A stretch of 64,000 nucleotides of DNA from Bacteroidota bacterium (GTDB lineage: Bacteria > Bacteroidota > Ignavibacteria > Ignavibacteriales > Melioribacteraceae). The stretch spans positions 62,001-126,000 of the forward strand of contig JAKAKD010000030.1 in the NCBI GenBank assembly GCA_021824635.1. Direction: 5' to 3'. The notes beneath the pieces were generated by a model that made no database searches, was not told the origin of the DNA, and saw only the letters and a program-made list of their open reading frames with translations. This document shows positions 46,495 through 55,993 of this stretch, piece by piece. A program made the position numbers and the translations under genes. Position 1 is the stretch's first letter, and each line of letters begins with the position of its first letter.

Positions 46495-47016
46495 TTATTT
46501 CATTATTCCAACTAAATCTTTTTCCAAACTCTCTTTCGGTGTTTCAACTATTCTTCCTATCTCAGCATCGTTCTTATAAAAGATAAATGTCGGTACAAGT
46601 TTGATCTCAAGTTTGTCCACTTCATTTCCGGTTGCTTTTTTATTTCTGTCAACACAAATCAATGTTAAGTTCTTCTCATCGTAACCGAGCAGATCAAGAA
46701 TTTTGAAGAAACGCGGCACTTCCCTTTTACTGTCGCTGCACCACGTTCCCATAACAATCGTGATCTTTACATCTTTCAACTTGGCGGAAACATCTTTAAG
46801 CGTAACGGAATCAACTGAGTACATATCCATCTCTGAATTAAACCACCATGCAAAATTTGAATCGGCAAAAGCGGTTCTATCGCAAATGCCAATCAGCATC
46901 GGTTTGCCGGATTTGTCATCAACAGACAATTTGTTTTTCTCCTGAGCAAATGAATTTGAAGAAAAGAAGGAAAGAAGGAATAAAGAAAAGAATGAAAGAA
47001 GAAAAATATTTTTCAT
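46495..47016 (-). CDS. Exported thioredoxin-fold protein with a single active-site cysteine
   Basis: 173 residues. A signal peptide (about 1-24, ending NSFAQ) precedes a thioredoxin-like domain with VMGTWCSDSKREVPRFF near 91-107 and the cis-proline segment KLVPTFIFYKND. The usual CxxC is WCSDS here: the second cysteine is serine, so a standard dithiol exchange is not possible. It could be a monothiol reductase or isomerase, or a peroxiredoxin-like protein. AGAGG precedes ATG 47016. It follows nadK by nine bases. Confidence 0.85.
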   Translation of the reverse strand: MKNIFLLSFFSLFLLSFFSSNSFAQEKNKLSVDDKSGKPMLIGICDRTAFADSNFAWWFNSEMDMYSVDSVTLKDVSAKLKDVKITIVMGTWCSDSKREVPRFFKILDLLGYDEKNLTLICVDRNKKATGNEVDKLEIKLVPTFIFYKNDAEIGRIVETPKESLEKDLVGIMK

Positions 47017-47025
47017 ATAAACCTC

Positions 47026-47898
47026 TTAATTAGAATTGTTCGATTTACGAACATCCAATCCCCAGAACAATTTGTTGCGGAGGATTTCAAAATAATTAGT
47101 TCTATTGGAATGAACCAGCCGCACCGGCTGTTGACCTTTTTGAATTGTAACAATTGCCGGAGAATTAAAAAATTCAACACGCTGTCCGTCGCAGCTGACT
47201 TGAATTTTCTCGGAAGGCGAATTAACAATAACAGTAACTTTCTGCTGGCTTGATATGACCAGCGGACGCATTGTTAATGTGTGAGGTGCAATTGGACTTA
47301 ATGTAATCACATCGGCTTTGGGATTCACAATCGGTCCTCCGGTTGATAAAGAGTAGCCTGTAGAACCGGTAGGAGTTGCTACAATCAATCCGTCTGCGGA
47401 AAAAGTTGCCACATAATCGTCATCAACCTTAATTGTCAGTTCAATCATTTTAGGCCATGGACCTTTATCAATCACCAGATCATTAATTGCATAGAGTTCT
47501 TTTGCGGCGCATTCAGCCAGAAGTGTCATCCGTTCTTCAACAACATAATTTTGTGTTTTAATATCCTGAAGAAAATCCGCAAAGCCGTCAAGATCAAACT
47601 CCGCCAAGAATCCTAGTTTGCCAAAATTTACGCCGATGATTGGCGTACTTGAATGACGCATTTCGTATGCAGTATTGAGCATAGTGCCGTCACCGCCGAT
47701 TGAAACTACCATATCGCAAGTTTTTCCCAATTCATCATGCGAAGAATATTTTGTGCCGGCATCAAATTGATTCTTAGAATCAAGAAGTGATTCACTCAGA
47801 ATACAATTGAATCCATTGCGGTGAATTTGCCCTATGATTGTTTTTACAATGGGCAGAATTTCTGTTTTAGAAATATTTGGAATTATTCCTATCGTCAT
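47026..47898 (-). CDS. nadK: NAD kinase
   Basis: 290 residues. It phosphorylates NAD to NADP. The catalytic GGDGTML motif is in VVSIGGDGTMLNTAY (about 67-81). TPTGSTGYSLSTGGPIV (about 177-193) and SPIAPHTLTMRPLV are further family blocks, and NDLVIDKG is the NE/D-type nucleotide contact. It begins one base after the glycosyltransferase gene ends, so the two are cotranscribed. Confidence 0.96.
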   Translation of the reverse strand: MTIGIIPNISKTEILPIVKTIIGQIHRNGFNCILSESLLDSKNQFDAGTKYSSHDELGKTCDMVVSIGGDGTMLNTAYEMRHSSTPIIGVNFGKLGFLAEFDLDGFADFLQDIKTQNYVVEERMTLLAECAAKELYAINDLVIDKGPWPKMIELTIKVDDDYVATFSADGLIVATPTGSTGYSLSTGGPIVNPKADVITLSPIAPHTLTMRPLVISSQQKVTVIVNSPSEKIQVSCDGQRVEFFNSPAIVTIQKGQQPVRLVHSNRTNYFEILRNKLFWGLDVRKSNNSN

Positions 47899-47899
47899 T

Positions 47900-48667
47900 T
47901 TACTTTGCTCTATTCAGTTCCCAAAGTTTGCAATATTTTGTAAAAACATAAGCCGATGAAAAAATAGCCAGTATGAATCCGTGCAGTCCGTCAAGAAAGC
48001 CTAAACGAAAGATATACATTTTCAAAAAAAGAAATACCGGGTGGAATAGTATCTCATTGAGACCGGCTCTTTTGCCTTTCTCGCTTAATTCTTTAGCAGC
48101 AAGAGAAGTATATAAATTAAATTTAGTGAAGTAGTGTTCAATTGAAGAATCGGTATAATGATTAAGATCGTATTTCAGATGACCGGTTTCTCCATTAATA
48201 TTCAGATGCTCGTGAACTTCCTTCTCGTTGAAGTTGACAACTTTTTTATTGAAGAGACGGGTTATACGCGCCGGATACCAGCCGCTATGCTTAATCCACT
48301 TGCCGAGGAAAAAAGCGCGGCGGGCAATATCATAAGCATTGAACTGCGGTTTAACAGTCTTAAATGTTTTTAACTCTTCGGTCAATTCGGGTGTTAGTTC
48401 TTCGTCTGCATCAATCCATAAGATCCAATCGTATTTTGTTTTTGACAGCGCAAGGGTTTTAGTTTTAGCGTAACCATTCCATTCAACAACTTCGCAATTA
48501 ACTTTGGTATATGAAGAAGCAATCTGAACTGTATCGTCTTTAGTCCGTGAATCAACAAGAATTACAATATCATCAACAACTGCAAGCTGACTTTCAATGC
48601 AGCGACGTATGTTCAATTCTTCATCACGCGCAATAATTATTGACGATATTTGGATTAAATCATTCAC
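47900..48667 (-). CDS. Family 2 glycosyltransferase (LPS core type)
   Basis: About 255 residues. A GT-A domain begins SSIIIARDEELNIRRCIES; the metal-binding motif is in WILWIDADEELTPEL, where DAD is the DxD motif, and a C-terminal membrane-proximal hydrophobic part follows. It resembles WaaE/KdtX-type transferases that add a sugar to the lipopolysaccharide core; the sugar is unknown. GTG 48667 is preferred because GGAG lies nine bases before it; the in-frame TTG at 48676 touches that site. The MsbA-like exporter gene lies upstream in the same direction is not so: it lies downstream in coordinates at 48774-50627 and is transcribed first. Confidence 0.87.
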   Translation of the reverse strand: MNDLIQISSIIIARDEELNIRRCIESQLAVVDDIVILVDSRTKDDTVQIASSYTKVNCEVVEWNGYAKTKTLALSKTKYDWILWIDADEELTPELTEELKTFKTVKPQFNAYDIARRAFFLGKWIKHSGWYPARITRLFNKKVVNFNEKEVHEHLNINGETGHLKYDLNHYTDSSIEHYFTKFNLYTSLAAKELSEKGKRAGLNEILFHPVFLFLKMYIFRLGFLDGLHGFILAIFSSAYVFTKYCKLWELNRAK

Positions 48668-48773
48668 TTTTTTCAACTCCAGACAAAATAGAATTTTTAA
48701 AACGAAAAAGTTTTACATGTCCGAATACAAACTTACCAATAGTACTTACATTATTTTTTTGATTCAGCATTAT

Positions 48774-50627
48774 TTAATCTCTGAATTGTAGTTCATATAA
48801 TTTCTTATAAATACCATTTTCTTCTTTTAAGAGTTCATCATGTTTTCCGTCTTGAACAATCTGACCTTTATCCAGAACTATAATGCGGTCCGCATTGCGG
48901 ATTGTGCTGAGACGATGCGCGATTACAAATGTTGTTCTTTCTGCCATTAAGCGTTCTATAGCCTGCTGAACGAGCACTTCCGATTCGTTATCAAGAGCAG
49001 AAGTTGCTTCATCTAATATCATGATTGGAGGATTCTTCAATAACGCCCGGGCTATTGAAAGCCGCTGCCTTTGTCCGCCGGAAAGTTTTGTTCCCTTTTC
49101 ACCGACAATTGTATCATAACCATGCGGGAGTTCGAGAACAAAATTATGCGCGTTAGCGGCTTTTGCCGCTGAGATTAATCTTTCTTCGGAACAATCATCA
49201 ATTCCATATGCAATATTATTTTTAACCGATTCATTGAAGAGAACTGTTTCTTGAGTTACAATTCCCATCAGCTTTCTTAAATCTTCCAGGCGGATTTCTT
49301 TTATATCAATTCCGTCAAGAAGAATTTTGCCTGAAGTAGGATCGTAGAAGCGAGGAAGAAGATCAACACAAGTTGTTTTGCCCGCGCCGCTGCTTCCTAC
49401 AAAAGCAACCACATTTCCCTTCTTTACACTCAAATTGATATTATTCAGCACAAGTTCATCATCATCGTCATAATGGAACGACACACTTTCAAAGTCAATT
49501 TTTTCTTTGAACTCGGAGATAGAAACCGGTGATGACACATTTTTAATTCCGGGTTCTGTGTCTAATATTTCAAAAACCCTCTCTGCGGCTGCACTCGATT
49601 CCTGAATTCTATTATTAACACTGCTTAATTCTTTAATCGGCGGCATCATTTGAAATATTGCAAGTAAAAAGACAATGAACTCGCTGGCGTTGAGAGTTTT
49701 ATCAACAAGAACAAGTTCGCCACCGTAGTAAATCATTGCTCCGCCGACTACAACACTTAAAAATTCAGTTAGAGGAGATGCGATATTTCTAACGCGTGCC
49801 ATTTTAAGAACTAATTTGAAAAAGCTCTGGGTCTGTGTTTTGAATTTTTTGTTCTCATAATTTTCCATACCGAACGCTTTAACAATCTTTACTCCGGTAA
49901 TCGTTTCATGAAGAGTGGTTGTTATATCCGCCATCTTTTCTTGAAGCTGTCCGCTTTGTTTCCGTAATATTAAGCCGATCCAGCTGATTATCCCGATTGT
50001 AAATGGTAAAACCAGGAGTGAAAAGAGGGTCAATTTCCAACTTATGGAAACAGCCAGGCCAAGAAAGAATAAAATTGTTAACGGTTCACGCACCATATTA
50101 AGAAACACTGCAGATACGCTTGCCTGAACAACATTGACATCGTTGGTAATTCTTGAAATTAGATTGCCGGTTTTTTCATTTTTGAAATAGCTCATCGGTA
50201 ATTTATGAAGATGAACATAAGATTGATTTCTCAGGTCGCGGATCATTCCCTGTTCAACAAATGCCATATAGTAAGCCTGCATATACCCGAAAATATTTTT
50301 AAGCAGAAAAGCGAACAAAATCAAAAAACAGATCTTCAGCAGAATCTCTCTCTCGCTTCCGCTAAAAAGATAACTTTTAAATGATGCGGCAATTTCATTA
50401 CCAATATTTGTAAACCAATTCCCGGCAGAAGTATCTATGGCTGGTGTTAATGTTTTGGCTTGCGGCTGTAATGCCCCTTTTTCCTCGAATAGTGTATTCA
50501 ACAGAGGAATTAACAAATAAACAGAAACTGTATTTAGCAGAGCATACAAAATTGAAAACAGCACCGAAGCTGTAAGATGCTTACGGTACGGTTTGATATA
50601 TGATAAAACTCTGTAGTATGTTTTCAT
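48774..50627 (-). CDS. ABC exporter, MsbA-like (lipid/multidrug)
   Basis: 617 residues: a six-helix exporter domain (about 1-335) fused to an ATPase (about 370-617). ATPase motifs: Walker A GSSGAGKTTCVDLL (about 412-425), the Q-loop GIVTQETVLF, signature LSGGQRQRLSIARALL, Walker B IMILDEATSALDN and H-loop IAHRLSTIR. Length and the lipid A neighbourhood suggest lipid A-core flipping by MsbA, but drug export cannot be excluded. ATG 50627 is chosen over a preceding TTG. It is followed on the strand by the core glycosyltransferase. Confidence 0.93.
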   Translation of the reverse strand: MKTYYRVLSYIKPYRKHLTASVLFSILYALLNTVSVYLLIPLLNTLFEEKGALQPQAKTLTPAIDTSAGNWFTNIGNEIAASFKSYLFSGSEREILLKICFLILFAFLLKNIFGYMQAYYMAFVEQGMIRDLRNQSYVHLHKLPMSYFKNEKTGNLISRITNDVNVVQASVSAVFLNMVREPLTILFFLGLAVSISWKLTLFSLLVLPFTIGIISWIGLILRKQSGQLQEKMADITTTLHETITGVKIVKAFGMENYENKKFKTQTQSFFKLVLKMARVRNIASPLTEFLSVVVGGAMIYYGGELVLVDKTLNASEFIVFLLAIFQMMPPIKELSSVNNRIQESSAAAERVFEILDTEPGIKNVSSPVSISEFKEKIDFESVSFHYDDDDELVLNNINLSVKKGNVVAFVGSSGAGKTTCVDLLPRFYDPTSGKILLDGIDIKEIRLEDLRKLMGIVTQETVLFNESVKNNIAYGIDDCSEERLISAAKAANAHNFVLELPHGYDTIVGEKGTKLSGGQRQRLSIARALLKNPPIMILDEATSALDNESEVLVQQAIERLMAERTTFVIAHRLSTIRNADRIIVLDKGQIVQDGKHDELLKEENGIYKKLYELQFRD

Positions 50628-50634
50628 CAAATTC

Positions 50635-51870
50635 TCATATTGGAAGATTGGCTAATCCACATCCGCTAAATGTTGAAATGGTATATATTATTTTATCTTG
50701 TTTGTAATCGTAAATTTTAATTTGAGCACTCTGAACGGAATGCTCATCAAAAAATAACAACTTTCCGTGAACTAATAAATTTTCATACTTATAACCGGAA
50801 AAGGTTCTAACTAACTTTTTCTCGACGGCATTAATGATCAAAAGCTGCTGGACTGTTTCATTTTTTTTATTTGGTACAACTTCATTATCTGTAACTATAA
50901 AAAGATAATTGCCGTCATCCGACCAGCGGCAGCCGCTAATTTTTTGTTTAGTCTTAGAGACTATCTGTTCGGATTTCTCGTTAAAATCTCTTAAGTAAAT
51001 GTAAGATTCTCCCTGGGAATAAACCTCTCTAAAACGGAAGCGGTTGTTAGGAGAAATAGAGATTGGGCCAGATTTTGGCGGTGCCGGAAAACCGTTTAGG
51101 AGAAGATCGAATCTTCTTTCTTTAATCTTGCCTGGATTGCCGTTCAAGGCAAAAGGAAATATTTTTTGCTCTACTATTCTGGAATTTACCGAATCGAAAG
51201 CGGAAAAATTTACTTTGAATGTATCGGGATTTTCCCAGTATGTGTAAAGTTGAACTCCATTGCCAAATTCGGCAATCTCGTCGCTCTGCTCTTCCTCCCG
51301 CCGGTATTTATAAAGCATAGCGTCGTGAATAAATTGCACACCGCTAAATTTTCCATAACTGCTTGCCGTTGTTATAAAGACAGTATTATTATCGTTGGAT
51401 GGATTAAGAGCAATAACTTTTTTGCCAAAATTGCTCCATTCAACTTCGGTCTGTTTTGTAATCAAATTGAAACTAAAAACTGACGGGCTATCAAGATATT
51501 TAGCTACAAAAAGAACATTGGCGTAAGTATCAAGTGTAGGTTTTCCATCGTGTGTAATTTTGTAGCTTGTTATAAGTGAATCGGAGAAGAAATTATAAGC
51601 TGTTTTGCCCGCTTCAAATGATGACGGGAATTTACCATAGAACAATTTGTAATTTCTCTCGTATACTCTTTCAATCCTAAGTTTACTCCACAATGACTGG
51701 TTTAAGGAAGATCTAAAATCTTCAACTTGATCTTGCTGTTTGAATTCACCTAGAAAAATTGAATATGCATTTTCCCTCCCGCTTTCTTTATCCGATGTAG
51801 AGCATGAAAGAGAGAAGAAAATTGCAGTTACAAAAATGAGCCGGAATATTTTTTGAAATTTCAGATTCAT
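50635..51870 (-). CDS. Lipoprotein with SPOR-like and beta-propeller-like regions
   Basis: 411 residues. A lipoprotein signal ends in FFSLSCS, with the acylated cysteine at about 23. Residues 36-105 (YSIFLGEFKQQDQVEDF and YKLFYGKFPSSFEAGKTAYN) have the two-half pattern of a SPOR peptidoglycan-binding domain. The rest (about 110-411) looks like TolB/WD-type propeller blades, for example SGCRWSDDGNYLFIVTDN. The function is unknown; a cell-wall-linked outer-membrane lipoprotein is a fair guess. TATCTTTG, a good -7 box, lies five bases before the ATG, but without a well-spaced -33. It precedes the MsbA-like gene by seven bases. Confidence 0.75.
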   Translation of the reverse strand: MNLKFQKIFRLIFVTAIFFSLSCSTSDKESGRENAYSIFLGEFKQQDQVEDFRSSLNQSLWSKLRIERVYERNYKLFYGKFPSSFEAGKTAYNFFSDSLITSYKITHDGKPTLDTYANVLFVAKYLDSPSVFSFNLITKQTEVEWSNFGKKVIALNPSNDNNTVFITTASSYGKFSGVQFIHDAMLYKYRREEEQSDEIAEFGNGVQLYTYWENPDTFKVNFSAFDSVNSRIVEQKIFPFALNGNPGKIKERRFDLLLNGFPAPPKSGPISISPNNRFRFREVYSQGESYIYLRDFNEKSEQIVSKTKQKISGCRWSDDGNYLFIVTDNEVVPNKKNETVQQLLIINAVEKKLVRTFSGYKYENLLVHGKLLFFDEHSVQSAQIKIYDYKQDKIIYTISTFSGCGLANLPI

Positions 51871-51900
51871 GTTACAAAGATAAGTAATAGGATTTCAAAT

Positions 51901-52794
51901 TTAACCGCGCGGATGATGGTCTTTATGGACCTGTTTTATATAATTACGGTCAACATGGGTGTAGATTTGAGTGGTTGAGATATCGGCATGACCAAGCATC
52001 TCCTGAACCGCACGTAAGTCGGCGCCTCCTTCTAACAGATGTGTTGCGAATGAATGACGGAATGTATGTGGATGAATTTCTTTTTTTATACCGGCTTCAT
52101 CTGCATAACGCTTAACAATATTCCAGATTGCCATTCGTGAAATCTTAGTTCCCCTTTTCATATTCAGAAATACAAAATTATGACTCTTCATTTTTTTTTC
52201 TAAGTGTGGGCGTGAGTGCAATAAATACTCTTTCAGCCAGTTAATAGCACTGCTTCCAATGGGAACAATTCTTTCTTTCGAACCTTTTCCAAGAACTCTA
52301 ACAACTTCGTCATCAAAATAAAGGTCGTTGATTTTAAGATTGATCAGCTCCGATACGCGTAATCCGGAAGAGTACAATGTTTCAAGAATTGCTTTGTCAC
52401 GCAGACCATCCAAATCAGCAGTTTTGGGCGCATCAAGAATTTTTTCAATTTCATAAAACGACAAAACCGCCGGCAATTTCCTTCCGATTTTAACAGAAGT
52501 GAGTTTTCCGGTTGGATTTTTTTCTATGTAATTATTGTTTTCTAAATAACGGAAAAAACCTTTTAAAGAGGACATATAACGCGCGGACGTTGCGCTATCC
52601 ACACCCAATTTTCTCTGACGCTCAAAGAATGAAGATAAATGATTGGACGATACTTCATTGAAATCGGTTATTGCATTGTCCTCAAGAAATGAAAGGAATT
52701 TTTTTAGATCGTTCCGGTAAGCGTTTGTAGTATTAGCAGAAAGGTTTTTTTCATATTGCAGAATAGCCAGATATTCTTTTACAAATTCCTCCAT
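51901..52794 (-). CDS. xerD: Site-specific tyrosine recombinase XerD/XerC
   Basis: 297 residues. It has an N-terminal SAM-like DNA-binding domain (about 1-90) and a catalytic domain with the full set: Arg in SSGLRVSELINL, Lys in GKGSKERIVPIG, HTFRHSFATHLLEGGADL (His-x2-Arg), LGHADISTTQIYTHV with His and the nucleophilic Tyr. Length and C terminus fit the chromosomal Xer proteins that resolve dimers at dif. No dif-like site was recognised in the window. Three bases separate it from the HD-domain gene. Confidence 0.95.
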   Translation of the reverse strand: MEEFVKEYLAILQYEKNLSANTTNAYRNDLKKFLSFLEDNAITDFNEVSSNHLSSFFERQRKLGVDSATSARYMSSLKGFFRYLENNNYIEKNPTGKLTSVKIGRKLPAVLSFYEIEKILDAPKTADLDGLRDKAILETLYSSGLRVSELINLKINDLYFDDEVVRVLGKGSKERIVPIGSSAINWLKEYLLHSRPHLEKKMKSHNFVFLNMKRGTKISRMAIWNIVKRYADEAGIKKEIHPHTFRHSFATHLLEGGADLRAVQEMLGHADISTTQIYTHVDRNYIKQVHKDHHPRG

Positions 52795-52797
52795 AAT

Positions 52798-54990
52798 TTA
52801 TTCTTCTGGCTTTATGCTTTCTAATTCTTCCTGGTCCGGATATCTAATTCTTTTGTGATGTTGACCGACCAAGATGCTTAAGAAGGAATCTTTAATTTTT
52901 TTCACATCGGAAAAAGTAAGCGGAGCTTCGTCAAGCTGCCCGTCGTCAATTCTACTGTTGATAAGATTGTTAATTACATTCTCGATTTTTTGAGAATCGG
53001 AATCGTTCAACGAACGGACTGTTGATTCGCATGCATCTGCGAGCATAACAATTGCTGTCTCTTTAGTAGTTGGTTTAGGACCGTGATAGCGGTAATCATT
53101 TATATCAACCTTCTCTTCACCGTAAAGTTCTTTTGCCTTTGAGTAGAAATACGACATAACCATTGTTCCGTGATGCATCGGAATGAAGTCTATGATTTCT
53201 TTTGGCAGTTTATAAGTTTCGGCGAGTTCTATTCCTTTGGAAACATGAGCCATAATTAATTTTACACTTTGTTCAGGCGTCAACTGTTCATGCACATTGT
53301 GAGAGTTAATCTGATTTTCGACAAAACTTTCCGGATCAAGTATTTTGCCTATATCATGATAATAAGCTCCTACACGTGCCAAAATTGGATTTGCGCCAAT
53401 TGCCTCGGCGGTTGTTTCTGCCAGCGTTCCCATGGTTATTGAGTGATTAAATGTGCCGGGTGCATTCTTTGCAAGCTCTTTTAACAACGGTCTGTTGAAA
53501 TCTGTCAGTTCGAGTAAAGTGAGGTCCGTAGTAATATTAAAAAATCTTTCTATAAAAATTATCAGACCATAGGTTATAACCGGACTAATCAAAGCGTTAG
53601 AACCTGCAAAAGCAAAGCTAGATAACATTTGCTCAAACGAATCGAACCTTTCAAATCCGAAAGCAATTATACTCAATACGTAACCGGTGAAAATATAAAG
53701 GAACGAGCGAAAGATTTGAGTGCGGTTTTTTATATCGCGAACTGTGTAAGCGGCAAGACTTCCGGCAATTATATTCATCAGAGCAAATACATAATCGTTT
53801 CCCTGAAGCCCGCCTACAATCAGAGATGCAACAACAGTTCCATAAAATCCTACGCGAGAATCAAAGATCATTGTTAACAACATCGAGGCAACAGGTACAA
53901 GCACTAAAAATTCCACGGCGGAAGAAACATTAATTTGATATACAAGAAACGCTAAGAAACTAATAAATAATATTGTAATAGCTATTAAAAGAATTTTCAG
54001 ATTGTCTTTATATATTTTTTTTCTGAAGAGACGAATATAAATTATGAGCGGTAGAACAATAATTAGTATGTGTAAAAATTTACCGATGTTTTGTAGTGAT
54101 TTGCCTAAAAATCCTATCTCTTCTCCTTTGGCAATACGGTAAGAATCAATTTTTAATTTTGTCTCAGGTTTAATTCTATCATGCTTGGCAACTATTCTTT
54201 CATTCTCATTAACAATGCCAACATTTCGCGGTACTTTATCTTTAGCGTTTTGAACAGCCATTTCGGTCAGCTGTTGATTATAAATTAGATTTGGTTTAGT
54301 AAAATTGGCAACGTATTCTTCAACTGCTTCATCTAACTCAGTGTTATTGCCAACATTGCTTGTTAAGTAAAAATTAATAAAATCATTTACGCTTTTGCGG
54401 TCCAGGTAAGATGTTTTTGGAAATATTTTTTCGAACTTTCCATCTCGCACGGCAATACTGTCTCTAGGTATTTCGCTATAAGTCAAATTAAGAAGTCCGC
54501 GTTGATAGATATTTCTCAATATTGTTTGTGAGAGTTCAAACATCCGAAAAAGAGAAATCGTTTTAGATGATTTAGGTAATTTTTGTTGATGATAAAGTTT
54601 ATAAAAAACTCCAAATGAATTCTCGCTTAAAAAAGTTGCGTTCTTGGCAGAGGCGCCGCCTTTTGAAAATATTTCCGAAAGAAGAGCATTGTATTTTTTT
54701 AGAGAATCTAAGTAGATATTAGCAAGATTGTTATCTCGAAGAAAGATTGGTTGAATCATTCTTGCTGCATTCAATTTTTCATTCTCGTACTGAGTCGGAT
54801 CTTTCAAAATTTCAAAAGTCGTAGAGGCTATAAGGTCATCATGAATCCAGACAGAGCCTACAGTTACTTCCGATTCGATAGACTCGCCATGCGGAAACAT
54901 TAAAACAACAAGAATTACTGTGATAAAAACAATTATCAACTTAATTCGTAAACTTGACCGTAATTTTATTTTTGTATTTGGCAGTAACAT
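52798..54990 (-). CDS. pgpH: 7TM-HD phosphodiesterase (PgpH-type, c-di-AMP)
   Basis: 730 residues. One N-terminal helix (about 15-35), an extracytoplasmic 7TMR-HDED domain (about 40-290), seven helices (about 295-480) and a cytoplasmic HD domain (about 500-700) with FNHSITMGTLAETTAEAIGA in blocks, YYHDIGKILDP (HD pair), PMHHGT and ADACEST. This architecture hydrolyses cyclic di-AMP in PgpH of Listeria. The matching diadenylate cyclase is not in the window. It lies between xerD and a HAD phosphatase in a tightly packed operon. Confidence 0.9.
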   Translation of the reverse strand: MLLPNTKIKLRSSLRIKLIIVFITVILVVLMFPHGESIESEVTVGSVWIHDDLIASTTFEILKDPTQYENEKLNAARMIQPIFLRDNNLANIYLDSLKKYNALLSEIFSKGGASAKNATFLSENSFGVFYKLYHQQKLPKSSKTISLFRMFELSQTILRNIYQRGLLNLTYSEIPRDSIAVRDGKFEKIFPKTSYLDRKSVNDFINFYLTSNVGNNTELDEAVEEYVANFTKPNLIYNQQLTEMAVQNAKDKVPRNVGIVNENERIVAKHDRIKPETKLKIDSYRIAKGEEIGFLGKSLQNIGKFLHILIIVLPLIIYIRLFRKKIYKDNLKILLIAITILFISFLAFLVYQINVSSAVEFLVLVPVASMLLTMIFDSRVGFYGTVVASLIVGGLQGNDYVFALMNIIAGSLAAYTVRDIKNRTQIFRSFLYIFTGYVLSIIAFGFERFDSFEQMLSSFAFAGSNALISPVITYGLIIFIERFFNITTDLTLLELTDFNRPLLKELAKNAPGTFNHSITMGTLAETTAEAIGANPILARVGAYYHDIGKILDPESFVENQINSHNVHEQLTPEQSVKLIMAHVSKGIELAETYKLPKEIIDFIPMHHGTMVMSYFYSKAKELYGEEKVDINDYRYHGPKPTTKETAIVMLADACESTVRSLNDSDSQKIENVINNLINSRIDDGQLDEAPLTFSDVKKIKDSFLSILVGQHHKRIRYPDQEELESIKPEE

Positions 54991-54991
54991 T

Positions 54992-55837
54992 TTATTTCTT
55001 CGCTTGAAGAAGCATTTTTAGAAATTCAGCAGTTCCATCTTCATTGTTTGTTCTTTTAGTTACAATATCAGCCATTTTTTTTATTTCAGGAACAGCATTA
55101 GCCATTGCAATTTTAAGAGCGTCGGTATCAAACAACGATTTATCGTTATACCAATCGCCAAATACCGCAGTATTATTCATTTTAATTTTGAGATGACTCA
55201 GAAGTTTTCTTAATCCCTCACCTTTACTGCATCCCATTTTTCTTATTTCAAGATAATAAGTTCCGCCATAAGTTTGTGATTTATAATACGAAGATCGAAT
55301 GCCGATTGTGTAAGGGAAAGTCATTTTTTTTGCGACATATTTAACACTTTCCTGATAATCTCCCACGATAACAATTTCCAAAGTTTCATCAAGAAAATTT
55401 TCGTAGGAAGTTACTTGCTGGTATTTAGCGCCAAATTTGTTAAGAAAAAGAGGAACATGCGAGTTTTCTTCTGTAAAATAAATTGCCGAGTTATGACACA
55501 ATGCGATTTTTAGCAAATATTTATCTGCCAAACGAAGAGCGCGCGATACATATTTTTTAGGCAGATATGATTCAAATATACTTTCCTTACTAGGAGTCCT
55601 TTGAATTAAAGTACCGTCAAGAGTAATTAGGGGTATTTCTATTTCGAGTAAATCAGCATATTCGGTTACAGCGCTCAGCAATCTTCCGGTCGCAATAGAA
55701 AATTTAACTCCCAATTTAGAAAGCTCTTTTACAAGTGCTTTTGTTTCTTCGCCAAGATTCCCATTATCGTCCAGCAGTGTGCCATCAAGATCAAAGACAA
55801 CTAATTCTATTCTTCGCAGTAATTCTTTGCTGAGCAT
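54992..55837 (-). CDS. Cof-type HAD hydrolase
   Basis: 281 residues. HAD motif I is FDLDGTLLDDNGN (about 15-27), motif II FSIATGRLLSAV and motif IV VFGDWYNDKSLFDT, with ANAVPEIKKMADIVT after it. The cap is the C2 type of Cof/SupH proteins, which dephosphorylate sugar phosphates, flavin or pyridoxal phosphates. The exact substrate is unknown. Motif IV has GDWYND instead of the frequent GDxxND. It starts the minus-strand run through pgpH and xerD. The 156 bases upstream hold nothing I recognise. Confidence 0.9.
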   Translation of the reverse strand: MLSKELLRRIELVVFDLDGTLLDDNGNLGEETKALVKELSKLGVKFSIATGRLLSAVTEYADLLEIEIPLITLDGTLIQRTPSKESIFESYLPKKYVSRALRLADKYLLKIALCHNSAIYFTEENSHVPLFLNKFGAKYQQVTSYENFLDETLEIVIVGDYQESVKYVAKKMTFPYTIGIRSSYYKSQTYGGTYYLEIRKMGCSKGEGLRKLLSHLKIKMNNTAVFGDWYNDKSLFDTDALKIAMANAVPEIKKMADIVTKRTNNEDGTAEFLKMLLQAKK

Positions 55838-55993
55838 TTTAACAACATTAATTAATGAAAAAAATATAGAAGAAATACGTTAGTTTCATTTTATTTATTC
55901 GTTCAACTCAAGAAATAATTCATTCTTCTTTCTGCTTCCACGAATATATTTGAGGGTAAATTCTATTTGAAGTGCTAAAGTGGCTTGTTCTCT

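Noticed and set aside
55940-55950. TATATTTG box on the plus strand between the HAD and STAS genes
   Set aside because: Both neighbours are on the minus strand and no plus-strand gene or terminator follows, so it is probably chance in AT-rich DNA.
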